The notes under the pieces: model-generated
What the model saw: the letters and a program-made list of their open reading frames with translations, nothing else
What the model was told of the DNA's origin: nothing
Databases searched by the model: none
Translations under genes and position numbers: made by a program
Source: Zygnema cylindricum
Lineage: Eukaryota > Streptophyta > Zygnematophyceae > Zygnematales > Zygnemataceae
DNA: 62,000 nucleotides
Assembly (NCBI GenBank): GCA_037447655.1
Contig: JBBHKE010000541.1
Location: forward strand, 1-62,000
Reading direction: 5' to 3'
In this document: positions 1 through 11,599 of the stretch, in pieces
Position numbering within the stretch: the stretch's first letter is position 1
Layout: every line of letters begins with the position of its first letter

Positions 1-119
1 ATGTGGCAGTTCATGTAAATTTTTTAATTTGTTAACATGCTTCCAGGTATTCAGGTTAGTTAATAACACTAAAATTGTCATGGTTTGTGCTTGTAGAGTG
101 GGTTTCATTCATGACATGG

Positions 120-500
120 GATTGGGGACTCTGATAGGTTTATATCTGTTAGGTTTTGTAAGCTAGTTTTTGTACTAGGTTTTGATGGTTGGGGGTTGTT
201 TCTTTGTAAGGTTTTAGCCGTATATTTTTTTTCCGTCTTGATTGTCATTTAAACTTTTGCAATGTGATCACACCTTTTTTAGTTTGATTTCATTTTCACC
301 TTCATTCTGTCTTTTATTTGGGATTCTGGTAGGTTTGTATCTGTTTAGTTTAGTACCGTTGCTAGGTTTTGCTGGTTGATTTTGTTAGAATTGGGTTTTA
401 GTCGTATTTTTTGTTGGTTGGTTTGATTGCCGTGTAACTTTTGCAATGTTCTTGCTTTTTTGTTAATTTGGTTTCATTTTCACCTTTTTTTGTCTTTTAT
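120..500. repeat. Diverged tandem duplication, T-rich, about 200-bp unit
   Basis: Two diverged copies lie side by side (about 120-320 and 321-500). Both run in the same order through 'gattctggtaggtttgtatctg', a 'gctaggttttg...ggttg' block, 'acttttgcaatgt' and 'tttcattttcacctt...tgtctttta'. The T-rich, G-punctuated composition resembles plant intron or untranslated leader DNA, but no reading frame supports a gene here. The rest of 1-960 shows nothing further that I recognise. Confidence 0.55.
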
Positions 501-3179
501 TCCCCTCCTTCACTCAGATGGTTTGTTGCAGCGCCGGTCTTTATAAAATTTATTTTTATCATAGTTGAGATTATTAGAAACACGCTTGGAAGAATGGAAA
601 TCAACATTTCTCATGTCCCATATGTCTGATTTGGCCTCTGAATACCGGGAAAAGGAACAAAAATGGTGATATTAATCATAAACTCCCTTTCTACAGGAAA
701 GGGTTTCTGTTTTTTAAACTGTTCAGTAGGGTAACTGTTTGGGAGGTCTTTTGTTCACGATAGTCCATCTGAAATAAAAATGTGGAAGCTATTGCATGAA
801 TTTATGGCAATCCCTGCAGTTTCTGAAGTATTCAGATAAGATAGTACACGACAGCTCAATGTTTTTTTGCAAGGAAATTTCCTCTCTTGAGACATGGAAT
901 AGGAAAAAAATCATTAGCAGGTGTGGTCCAGACAATTACATTAACATTGAAGTAGCATTTACATGTAAAATGTGAATTTTGAATGTACGTCAATCCCAGT
1001 GACTGGCAGCTATGCATCAACCATAGTCCAATGTCATATTCAGTTTTGGAAAGTCGTCGGATTTTCTCTCTTACGAGCGGAAAGAAGAGTCATTTTTGCT
1101 CAAACTCGTGTATGATGTTGTCGGGAATGCTGCAATACTCTATCAACATCACTTGCGTGTAAGGAACCATTGCTTTAACTTATTAGAAGAAATAACCGTT
1201 ACATTTGGAACAAGCACTTGTAAGCACTTTCGTGTTGATATTAAAAAGTTGTCGATGCTATTTTATAAAACAGACGGAATGAAAAAGCACGATTGTAAAC
1301 CATCTGAATCCTTGGGTACACAAGCGGTGGCATGGCCAAATCTAAATAACGACAACTATGGCAACATAAAACAAAGAAAGGAACGTGAACACAGAAAACT
1401 GGCAAGTAAAATAAAAGCACCCGAAACCCAAAAATAAAAACATCCCTTAAACCCATGCCATTTTAGGGTGATGGGATCATCATAAGTCGGGGAAAGTTAT
1501 ATGACTTTTGGCTTGAGTTGTTCTACAATGCGGAAACTTTTTAACGGAGACATTTTAGAGGCTGTTAGTGAAAGTTGGAACAGCAGTAACTGTTAAACAT
1601 GTGAAAAACATTTAACATGTTGCAAAAAGAATCTCACCAGAAAAAAAAAGTGAAGGAAAAGAAAGTGCAGCTCTACTGATCAGTATTCTTGGATTTCAGT
1701 CTCTCTCCACTTCTGTCATTCAACCCCTCATCCCCTCTCCTCATTTACCAATTCTTTATCCCTACCTCCCGTTTCCATCATTGGCCCCACTTTCTCAAGC
1801 CACACCCCATGTATTCCCTTTCTTGGCCCACCATCTTGAAAACCACAACTGTCCCCTTTTATCTCTCCAAACCACTCACATCTCACACATCAAAATGTAC
1901 CACCACATTAAGAGAAAGTTTAAGACGCTGATAGATAGTTAAAAGCCTTTGACATCTTTTGAGTTGACAAACCTTTTAAAAAACTGGGGCTAGTTATGCT
2001 CGCCACACTAAATGCTTATATTCAAAACGAAGTTGTCATCAATTTGTAACCTTTACTACACTGAATAGCAATTAGCATTAATGCACTAGTTCGGGGACGG
2101 GTTATTTTTTACCCTATGACCGCAAACTAGCATTAACAATACTTAATTGGTTACTTCTTGATGATAATTCTTAAAACACTTCAAAACCAGCCACGTCATT
2201 TGGAATTGAATTATAATTAAAAACACTAGCATAAACCCCACAGGAATAATCTATTTCCTTTGGTAGTTTCTTCACCTCCTCATATTCGGACAAACTATCG
2301 ACAGTTGTTCGAGATCTTGATGCGATAGGAACTTTTGATATTTTCTTTTCTCATCTTATATTGTACGCACTCATCCCCCTTCCGCTACTAATCTTAGTAC
2401 TAGACGCTCGTCATCTTGTCATATATTTATGTCAATCCCACTCTCATAGCTCCTTGGCAAATCCTCTATTTTCTCTCCAAGTGTTAGTCTTAATCACTTC
2501 AGAAAAAAAAAGAAAAATATATATAACTTTATTGAAAAGCGCGATGGTAGACCATCTGAGTCCATGGGAACCAAGAGGACGACAATACTAATGTGAACCT
2601 TCTCTCCCAAATTTATGATTTTCACGGACCGTCTCGTTTACAGGCTCCCACTAGGCCACGTGGAGGGATTTACCTCATTGTTTTTGGGAGGGTATTGTTA
2701 CCTTTGGTTGACCATGCTATCTAAATTCAACTCCAGTCCACATTGGAAAACAAAATATCAACTCGAGAAGGTTGTGGATGTTAGGTTTACGGCTCTTGGG
2801 CTTCTCAGGAGTCCTGCTCAAAGGTTTTTAATGTTTTTAATATTGTGGGTCGCGATATTCTCCTTTCAAAGTTTATGACAGCTGCCTCTCTTGTTGTCCA
2901 GACAATCCAATTTCATTATTATGCATCCCACTATTATTTCGCAAGCATTCTCCCTTTTTTGGAATGGAAGCCCTTTAGTTTTTTATTTTTTCTGCTACTT
3001 TTCCTCGTGACGTAACAATGGCCTCCCTTACTATTTCACACTTTTGAATGCCTTTGCGATTAGCCTTTTTTCTCCTCTCTCAATTAGAAACCAGTCGCAC
3101 GAGTCCATGAATCATGTTGCCGACACCAATATGAGCTTCTTGAAGTGCTTCCTTCAAATGTTGTTTGTGCCCTTTTTTC
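501..3179. other. Gene-free stretch with two copies of a dispersed hairpin repeat
   Basis: No open frame here looks like a gene. Two short blocks (about 1275-1330 and 2523-2580) share a dispersed motif containing GATGGT-AA-ACCATC, a perfect 6-bp hairpin, followed by a CTGAGTCCATGGGAAC-like string. The motif recurs near 28475-28540 and 29415-29475. The stretch 2625-2720 also resembles 30110-30200, both containing 'cctaggc(c/t)acgtggag'-like text. This suggests that 1.2-3 kb and 28.5-31 kb carry decayed copies of one mobile element whose class I cannot name. Confidence 0.35.
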
Positions 3180-3185
3180 CCTTGT

Positions 3186-3258
3186 GTTGGCGTTTTAGGG
3201 TTTTAGGGTTTTTAGAGTTTTTAAGGATTTTTTAGGGTTTTTTAGGGTTTTTAAAAGG
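3186..3258. repeat. Degenerate TTTAGGG-like (telomere-type) tract
   Basis: Within about 70 bases the motif TTTTAGGGTTTTAGGG recurs in imperfect form (gttttagggttttaggg, ttttttagggtttttt), with AGAG and AAGG variants between. Its period is close to that of the plant telomere unit TTTAGGG. It may be an interstitial telomeric relic or simply a 'telo-box'-rich sequence. Confidence 0.5.
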
Positions 3259-3564
3259 CAAGATGATTCTGGCACATGGTAGTGTTGGGGACACTATTGC
3301 TATCCCACTATTGTTTTGGAGGCGGGTTATTGTGTTAAGCGCGAGGATCCGATATTATTCATTTGCGTCTAAGGGTGAAGTTCCATTAGACGAAAAGTGA
3401 GGTTGTTTACAGAAATTCGGACCTCTCCGTAATACGCCGTACGTCTTATTTTGTTTTTATGCGGAAAACAACATTACAGCGAATCTTGCTAATATTCTTC
3501 AAAAGTCTGGGAGTTAACAATGACCGTTGGATATTCTTTCGCGAAGCATTCGCTTCGAAACTGT

Positions 3565-3600
3565 AATTGGTGATGTACCTCGCGAGGTACATCACCAATT
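3565..3600. repeat. Perfect 36-bp palindrome centred on CCTCGCGAGG
   Basis: The arms are AATTGGTGATGTACCTCG and its exact reverse complement, with no spacer. The core CCTCGCGAGG recurs in other Harbinger-like elements of this window at 24716-24731, 41513-41536, 42481-42502 and 50491-50514, always about 190-240 bp from one terminus. Confidence 0.9.
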
Positions 3601-3756
3601 AAAGAAAAAATTGCGCCGCGACACGTTGGATAATGAGCATACGTGTCAAGATGACAACCAACAGAAATAAATAAAAATTGCACACGATATACGCATCAAA
3701 AAATCTTCAGAAAATACAAACAAAATCTCGTAACGCACTTTTATCAAGCTATTTTT

Positions 3757-4580
3757 TAGTGTTGTGTATCGGTAAGGATTTTCCGATAAACGATATGGGC
3801 CATTATTCGGGTACCCGATAATCGATATATTGGTACAATATATCGCTATCGGTCTTATCGCCGATAACGATAACTATATAATATCGGCTACTTATCGGCG
3901 ATAATGCCGATAACGATAACTATTGGCGATAACTGTACGAACCGTACAGATAAATGTATGGCCTGTACACTCATATGTACGTCTTATTCCCCCGACAGTA
4001 GCCGGCATAATATATGTACGGCTTTAGTACGGCTCCAGTTAAAGCGATGTACCTTCCACATCCGACGCCGTGGCTTTGTCCCTTTATTTTTTTAGATCCA
4101 CTAAAAACCTGCCACGTGTCATCCATCGACTTTTTTGGCCAAAGCCGCCAAAAAAGCCATTCTGAGATGTCGGCGCTCACGCTGACCGTCCGCTCTTATT
4201 TTATCATTGAATGTCGTCCGTTCGATTCTAGCCGCGTGCATAATGTTATTCTGCATCCGTTGTACTTTGAGTCCGCCGTCTTTTTACCGTTTCATGATAA
4301 TCAGTTTATCGGTACAATTCCGTACATTCCCGTCAAATTTATGTACAGTTAACCGCCCAAAAAGTACTACAAAGTGCAACGTATTTTTTCGTCAAATTCC
4401 GTACATTTCCCGTAAAAAGCCGTACATTTCACGTAAATTTCCGTTCGGTTTACCGAACAGAAAGCATTCCGGACAGAAAGTACAGAAAGTACAAATATAT
4501 CGGGACCGCTGACCGTTCGATAACGATAACTATCGGTATCGGTGTTATCGCGATAAGTTTTTTACCGATCCACAACACTA
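3757..4580. mobile_element. hAT-like MITE, 824 bp, perfect 8-bp target duplication
   Basis: The element starts TAGTGTTGTGTATCGG and ends CCGATCCACAACACTA. The 8-bp sequence CTATTTTT flanks it on both sides (3749-3756 and 4581-4588), which is diagnostic of hAT-type integration. The interior is crowded with TATCG/CGATA hexamers in both orientations near both ends, like the subterminal binding sites of hAT transposases. There is no transposase frame. The intact duplication makes it a younger insertion than the 431-470 bp relatives elsewhere in the window. Confidence 0.85.
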
Positions 4581-4957
4581 CTATTTTTGTTGTCGCCCGT
4601 TCGTCACACTATTTCTGGCAGCGCTCATTCGTCACGCTTAAAAACAGGAACCCTAAAAAAATGAGGTGGTATCTGACAAGGCGTCTGCAAAGAGTACCAA
4701 ATCTGTGTTGAACGATGACCTGGTACGCACTTACATGGTACGCAAATGAAGATTTTTGGTCGGTGTAAAAATCATTGACGATTTTTAATATCAAATCTAT
4801 AGCTACGTGGCACCACTCTTTTGTTACCACGTGGATTACAGACTCTCCGCAATGGAATTTTGTTCAGATTGTAGCATTCTGTAATGTTGGCCGTACAATT
4901 ACAGAATGTCCTAATGGAACTTCACCCTAATCGAGTAATTGATATTGTTTTAGCTAA

Positions 4958-5709
4958 GGGTAGAATTCCATTAGGCGGTTCCAGTAAATGTACGGAAAAT
5001 TCTACTGGCAGCGTTTACTGGAAGACTATTCCATTTTGTTGGGCCAGTAACAAACATTCCTCAATTATGATTGGCGCCACATAGGTTAGAGTCCAAATTC
5101 ATAAAATCTTTAAAAAAATTACAAACGGAAAGTCAGAAAGAAATATCTGTACGACCGGAGGTAGTTAATGATTCGTACGTAAAGTTTGTGGCCAGATTTT
5201 GATTTTGAAAATGGAAATCAAAATTTTGAAACGGAATGGCAAAAAAACGTGGCAAACTTTGAAGGTCGCAGCATACTTTGAATGTCGTTGGATGTCAGAC
5301 GAAGCGTGCGAGAATATTTCCAGCTCACCTGCATCCAGCGTGGCAGGCGGCACATGGCCTGTAGGACGTGTAGGCCTGTGATTGCTTGTTCAAAGTGGAT
5401 ATTTTTTTGCTTTTTAACGTGTACCAATGGTTAACGACCTTACCATGACCAGTATCGTACAACTCTCCTCGCGGGGAGAGTATCGTGATACTGGACGATG
5501 TGCTCGATTGCATCGCGGATCTAAAAAAGTGGAATATCCAACAGCCAGGAATTATGCCTACATCATTTGGAGCCTCCCGACAGCTTTCCAGTTACGATGT
5601 TTCGGCTGACAAAAAAAAAAAAAAAAGGGTACGGCTTTGTACGGCGATGTACGAAAACGTATGGCGTCCAGTAACGAACTCCACTTTTCGTCTAATGGAA
5701 TTCTACCCC
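4958..5709. mobile_element. Harbinger-like MITE (GGGTAGAATTCCATTAG ends)
   Basis: Inverted ends GGGTAGAATTCCATTAG (left) and CTAATGGAATTCTACCC (right) bound about 750 bp. TAA precedes the left end; the right flank reads CTTA, so the target duplication is imperfect. A near-perfect palindrome CTCTCCTCGCGGGGAGAG lies at 5462-5479, about 235 bp from the right end. The first 430 bp or so recur at 53237-53665. No transposase frame. Confidence 0.7.
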
Positions 5710-7339
5710 TTATGGTGCTTGTCGTATTTTTGGAGACATTGTTTTGGAGAATCGCGCCTCTCATGCACCATTAGAGAGCTCAGCCAACCCTAATGTCGGT
5801 GTGACGTGATCTGAGCGTGATTATACACGCTCAACGCTCAACTGCCACAGACGTTTTTTTTGCAATTGTGGTTAGAGATATTTTGTTGCTTGGGCAGTGC
5901 TTTGAGCGGTTTCGCATGTACTTGTGGTTGACGCTTTGGTCAAGATGAGGGGACCATTGATCCCTCCGCCTTCTGTAGTCGCGGCCTTTTATCGACAGTG
6001 GTTGACTGCGTCTGTGGCTTTATCACACGTGCAGGCCTTCGTTCTGCTCCTACTGGGGTAGGAGAATGGATGTTTGACGTTTTGCAGACTTCTCCCTACG
6101 GACTCCACTAAGCATGAGAGGTTTTATGAAGATGAGACCCTTTTAAGGAGCATGGTTAGGTTAGGGTTTTGGATTGACCGTATTATGAAGCTTCCATGTC
6201 GTAGTTTCTGTTTTCTGCAGGGTTTTATTGGCATCTTTGATTTGAATCTTTTGCTTGTCATTTGGTTTTTTTTTATTTTGATTTTTTGTGGTTCATTTTC
6301 GTGTGCCGTTCTCGCCTTCATTTTGCTTTTCGTGTCAATTTTGTTCTTGAATGGTTTCTCATCACACCTTTTTCGCTTAAGCTTCTTATATCTTATTACC
6401 GGGATGGAGTGACAGGTGCTTGGAAAAACTGACACTGACACTGAATAACATACATTAATTAAATTAATTCTCCTTATCGTCATCAAACATTATTTTTTAT
6501 TCCATTGACCATTCCCTTTTTTATGTGCAAATTACCTTTTTTTTCCAGAATAGAGCAAACGTTCAGAAAAGTATTACCAACAAGGCCAAATGGAAAAAAA
6601 ATATTTGCAGCTTGAGAAGAAAAGTTTAAATGGAAAGTTAAAGAAAAAACACAAAAAAAGAACATTAATTCATAGTACAAAGCTGACCATCCAAAATGGT
6701 ATCGCCATCATTTTTTCTGTAAGAATCCTCACTAAATGTGAAGGAACATAATCATTGCAGCCTCTTAGAACTGAACATAAACAGTACTTACCATGGCATT
6801 ATGGCGCTTAAAAAATAAAGATTAACCAATTATAAAATAGATCATGGGACAAGGACAGATGAATAACTGCTACTCATGATTGAGTAAAGTGTACAAGCAG
6901 CTCACAAAGCTCACACACCTATCAAGGAAGGAAACAAATTGAATCCCTAAGGCCTCATAAAAATGAATGAATCAAAAAACTTTGGATGCATATGGGAACT
7001 GCATCTTTTCGCGTCTATCTACCATGCTACAAACGACAAAGAAAAGTGTGTCCAAGATACAGTGAAACATGAACGCTAAATGTTGCGTAAATCAATTCCT
7101 GTCATAAGCTTGTTAACTAGTGTTCAGCCAGACTCCACTTTGAAATACATACAAATGTGACCTTAACAATTACAATAGTTGCAAAGAATGCCTTCATGAT
7201 ACCCTTGGTTCTAACAAATCCTAATATCGCACATCGTAGATTTCTGAAAAAACGTTAGACTTTCTGTTACAGAATTGCCTTCACAAATACAGAAGCGGAA
7301 AAAATAAATAAGAAATTCTTAGAGTTTCCAACTGCGCCT
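5710..7339. other. Gene-free stretch between MITEs and the MYB-type gene
   Basis: I see no supportable coding region. The 6074-6412 frame is a T-rich stretch giving runs of F and L, more like an intron or leader than protein. 6480-7339 should include the 3' untranslated region of the minus-strand MYB-type gene, whose stop codon is at 7340-7342; its polyadenylation site cannot be placed from the sequence. Confidence 0.4.
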
Positions 7340-9307
7340 TTAAAACCCCCATGCGGCTGCTGTTCGTGGAGAAACTAAACCTCCAAAGAAGGCATTTTCA
7401 GGTTCCTCTTTCAAGAAAGGTAATGAAGGCTCTGAGCAGAACTGAGCAAGACTTTCCTCTTCTTCCCCTCCTCCCTGCATGTACGCTGACCAATCAGATT
7501 CACATGCTGATGCAATACTGTCGAATCCTTCTTCACAACAAATCGAAAACACTTTATCAGCTCTTTCATGTTGCATTTTTGTTGTTGACGGAGAAACACT
7601 TGAAATTTCTGTTCCTGGAGACGGAACTCCCGGTGACATTATCGGTTTCGCAACCGTCCGATTCTGATTATTATCATACATAGGATAAAGCTCTAAGGGT
7701 GGAAGATCTGTCGGTAGAAGAACATGGTTGGAGGAAGCCATTCTTCTCCTAGAAATTCGATTCGTGATAAGTTTTCTTGTTGCTTCCAAAGTTGAAATTT
7801 CCTTGCATGTTTCCTGACATTCCTCACCTCCTTCGCCCCCTTCTCCCTGTTTTCCGTCTTCTCCTTTTACTTCTTCCTTATCTCCTTCAGAAGAGATTCC
7901 CGGATTCTTCTTCTTCAACTGCGGCCAATCAGATACCAGGAAATCGAGCAGGGAATTGTTGTTCGATAAGTTTTTAACGTTTGAACTAGTTACTCGAACT
8001 CCATCCGAAATGTCAGATTGCTTCTGATTTGCACTAGGAATTGAAATCGAATTTAAAGTTTTAGTGACATCCAAGTTCGATTTTGGAACCTCTGAAACCA
8101 TGTTATGACATGATCCATGTTTCTGCTGTTGAATTGGCATCGAAAAATAACTTTTTGCCGCCGAGCTTTGAATCTTTTTCATCATCTCCACCGCTCTTTG
8201 TCGGAGAAAAAGAGAACGATCGTCATTCTCGAACATTTTCTGGTCGTCGCAGAAGTTTACAGAAACGTCGTCGTGTGTTGGTAACTGAAATAAATCTGAA
8301 GTCGTTAAAGAAGATGAAGAGGAGTACGTTTTCTTCATAGAGTCAAGATCCATTGGATTTATCTCTCTATCCTCCTCTCTATCTCCTGCCTCTCGCCCCG
8401 TATATACCTCACTTTTCACTTTATTTGAGGCTGAGTTCAGCAGGTACGCTGGAATGAGAGATTGATATTGAAGCTCAAACTTTCCAGCAGCCATAGATTC
8501 AGAGCTTCCTCCTCCTATCCCTCCCCATTCCGTCTCTCCACTGAATTTCACTCGCTTGAAGTCCCGATTTTTTTCAAAATCGCCAGGTTTGTCCGTCCCT
8601 TTACCATCAATGAGGCTTCCCTCTCCACCATGAAAAACTTCAAAACTAAAATCACCATTCCCTTTTGATTCAGAACAAGTTGTAGTTGAAGCCGTTGATC
8701 CTGACCTTTTGAGAGAATGGAGAGTAAGCGACGAGCTGTAATTACAAACTGGATTCGTTTTATTCGGAGACATGTTCGAATTTGGAGTCGTATGCGTATT
8801 CGACTGATTGGCGTCCAGCGTTTTTTGGACTTGGTTTTTGTCGTCTAGTGGAGAAAGCACAAACGTATCGTTTTTTTCTAGATTTTCTGAGATAGAAATA
8901 GACTCCGGTTGTCGTTGTTCTTGTCGAATCTCCGATTTGTTTTCCAAAGACCGGATCGTTTTACAAGGTGTCACACTGCTGTTGTCAATAGCTTGTCTTT
9001 TAAGGGCTTCTTCGTCTTTCCTACGCTTTTCCTAACCCCACCAACAAAAAAAAAAAAAACAGAAAAAAAGTAAGTTCTTTAATTTTCCCACATTACAATT
9101 TTTGCCACCTACTTTTTTCCCTCCTGTGTGCAGCTGCAGACGTCAGCACTCAAACAAAAGGTCAGGAATTCATTTCATGAAAATTGAATTGCAGAGTCAA
9201 GTACGGTACGGTAGTCTACTGTACGGAGCCAGAATCGGTACCTGCAGCTGCTTGATGTCTGCCAGCAAGGCAGGGTACCGCCGCTTCAGCGCCGAATTCC
9301 AGTGATT
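7340..9307 (-). CDS. MYB-type transcription factor, C-terminal two exons (partial)
   Basis: Two minus-strand exons join in phase: 9307-9242 (66 bp) and 9031-7340 (1692 bp including TAA). The donor is CAG|GTACCG and the acceptor follows a T-rich tract ending TTAG. The first exon opens with NHWNSALKRRYP, which matches the end of the last MYB repeat (recognition helix, ...NHWN(S/T)xLK(R/K)(R/K)) of plant R2R3- and 3R-MYB proteins; the acceptor GCGCAG just before it follows a long CT tract. The second exon gives 563 residues, Ser/Asn/Thr-rich and acidic, starting EKRRKDEEALKRQ and ending AAAWGF. It has no further recognised domain, as expected for a MYB activation region. The exons for the rest of the DNA-binding domain should lie above 9.4 kb but I could not recognise them, so the gene is partial here and may be broken by the simple repeats upstream. 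Which MYB subgroup it belongs to is uncertain. Confidence 0.62.
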
Positions 9308-9357
9308 CTGCGCATGCCACGTGTGCGCAAACCGAGGCTCGTCAGTAACAGCGCCGA

Positions 9358-9411
9358 GGGAGGGGGGGAGAGAGGGAGGGAGGGAGGAAGGGGAGGGAGG
9401 GGAGGTGCAGG
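9358..9411. repeat. GGGA-rich purine tract
   Basis: A run of GGGAGGGAGGGAGG-type units on the plus strand. Read on the minus strand it is a long CT tract immediately upstream of the acceptor of the MYB-type exon at 9307, so it may serve as that intron's polypyrimidine tract. Confidence 0.7.
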
Positions 9412-10328
9412 GAGAAGATTTTACTTCTACGAGTTTGGCTAACTTTGAATCAAGATTATAATCCTCTTTAGTATTAATCCAGATGTTGTAATTCTATAAT
9501 CAAAGTTGTTGTTAGTTTTTTTTTTTTTTTTGCGTTTTTTTTTTTAAGAGTATAGATGTTTATAATTACAATCCTTACTGTCAATTTATATGCACACACA
9601 CTCACACACGTATATATATATGTTTTATGTTTAGTGATTTGTAATCTTTCTCTCTCTCTCTTGCCCTCCCTACAGCTACTACACCTTTGATCATGTTTAT
9701 ACCACTAACTCTGTCCAGGTTTATTTTGCCCTTTGAACAAAAAATGTATTATTATTATCTTTATTTAAACTAATTGTTTTTCTCTTGAAGCTAATTTTTT
9801 TGCGGTTCGCGACCGTCCATGTTGTAGGACTGGAAATAGAATGATTACCATTAAAACATCCTTCACACTAATTATTTCTGAACTCTAATAACGATTCACA
9901 ACACTCATGTGCTCGTCTTTCTCTACCTCTCTCCCTCACCCTCTCCCTCTCCCTCTCCCTCTCCCTCTTCCTCACCCTCTACCTCCTTCAAGTTACATCC
10001 ATTAGGTGTACCTTGTGATTAATGCCGTCCGCATGCATTTCTCTTCCCCTGTCTTTTGTTTGTCTACTTTAACAACAAGGTCGTGACATTTTTGTCTTCC
10101 CTCTCCCTTTCCCTCTCCCTCTCCTCCCTCTCTTTCACAGGTGAACCCTCTAATGCGAACGGGGAGGAAAAGACAACTGGACCAATGTGACTTTTTCCCC
10201 ATTTATGGACCCCATTCTACTTCCTACCTCCTAAATCGAGTTTCTTCTTCGTGGATTCCTGCCGTCGAGGTACAATTCACACCAAAATTATTGTGGATCG
10301 TCCTTTTTTATCTTTGTTTTCCTTCTCG

Positions 10329-10330
<2 letters not shown>

Positions 10331-10365
<35 letters not shown>

Positions 10366-10399
10366 CTTTTTCGGGTTTTTTTTTTTTTTTTTTTTTTTT
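10331..10399. repeat. Poly-T tract (T35, interruption, T24)
   Basis: Thirty-five T, then CTTTTTCGGG, then a second T run of about two dozen. It lies between the two halves of a 45-bp direct repeat. An A-tailed insertion read on the other strand is one possible origin. Poly-Phe frames over it are artefacts. Confidence 0.9.
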
Positions 10400-11599
10400 C
10401 GTGTTTTTTCTTCGTGGATTTGAGCCATCGAGGTAGAATCCCGCACCGGAATTATGGCGACTTCTGCGGCTTTGAATGCCAGGTGTGCCGTAGCTAGGCG
10501 TCGCGGGATTGGTTCAACTATAAAGGGTGGCGTATCGGAGGACGGTTTGATCGGACGGCGGAAGATATCCGAGGCAAATGAGAAGTAAAGTACAGCGTAC
10601 GGTTTGTTTTTACGTAGAATGCTGCTTTGCGCGTGGTAGCAATAGTGCAGAGCGACAGCGTCTTTTAATGAAGTCCAGTGCCGACATTAGCGTGGAACGT
10701 GGCGCGAAACAGTGTCAGGATTCGATCTGGGCGAATCAGAACTGCGGCTGAGATTATCGAGGCGTGTAAAGAGATTCTTGTACGGATAGGATTTTACTCT
10801 AGGTTTGGCGTATGTGTACAGTCATCGATTTTGACAGCTGGATAACTGCATATCTTGTTTCGAGGAGGGCGTGTACTTGCGTGAGAAGGTTTGTCGTTTA
10901 TAGCACGTTTGGCAGAACGGGAAATAAAATGGCGACTACTGTTCCATGGAATGGTGGCGTTGACAAGCCCCACGTGTCTACTGTTCTGAAACAGGACTGG
11001 TGCTTGTCGTGTAGGGTGATCAAGTACCGCGTGATGTAAAGGGGTTTTAGCTTCGCTTTGTAATGTCGGCGATTAAATGCTGTTTGAAGCGGCAGTCAGT
11101 AGCGTGTCGTTTCGAAAAGGCACGACTGATGACGACAAAAATATTGTCCGTGGGCATGTTTTTTCAAAATGTCTATCGAGGACAATAGACATTAGGGCCT
11201 TCGTCCAAGTGAGTTTTCTTCGTCGTTGTCGAAAAAGCCTTCACGTCACTGTGCGCGTTATCTTTCAAACTAAAACGGATACGAGCCGAAGCAAAGCATA
11301 TTCAACGTACAGTAGTCGTATCTAATCATATCGCGGAGATCGGCCGGCTCGCCCGAAGCTCGATACAATGCGAATGACGTAGTGGATGACGTGTGATATC
11401 ACATGGTACAGTTCGATATCGAGATTTACATTTACGGCGTCTGTCCCGTATCCCAGTGGCTGGCTTGTCCATAGGCGATTAACTACAGGAGCCCATGCTC
11501 CATCGCGCTCAGCTGAAGATGCTAAAACAGGATTAACAACGTTTCATCGCCAATCGAACGGGAAAGCTTTCCGATGAAATGGCTTAAAACGACTATGGT

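Larger units (their letters stand above)
3373..4927. mobile_element. Harbinger-like MITE (GGGTGAAGTTCCATTAG ends), split by a hAT-like element
   Basis: The left end reads GGGTGAAGTTCCATTAG and the right end is its exact reverse complement, CTAATGGAACTTCACCC. TAA flanks both ends (3370-3372 and 4928-4930), the 3-bp target duplication typical of PIF/Harbinger insertions. An 824-bp hAT-like element sits inside at 3757-4580. Without that insert the unit is about 720 bp and has no transposase frame, so it is non-autonomous. A 36-bp perfect palindrome lies about 190 bp from the left end. Confidence 0.8.

Noticed and set aside
6074-6486. Overlapping frames of 112 and 120 codons on opposite strands
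   Set aside because: T-rich, F/L-heavy on one strand and K/R-heavy on the other, which is what T-rich intron-like DNA gives; no motif or splice context.
10141-10497. 118-codon plus-strand frame with poly-Phe
   Set aside because: It is produced by the poly-T tract; the ends have no recognisable content.
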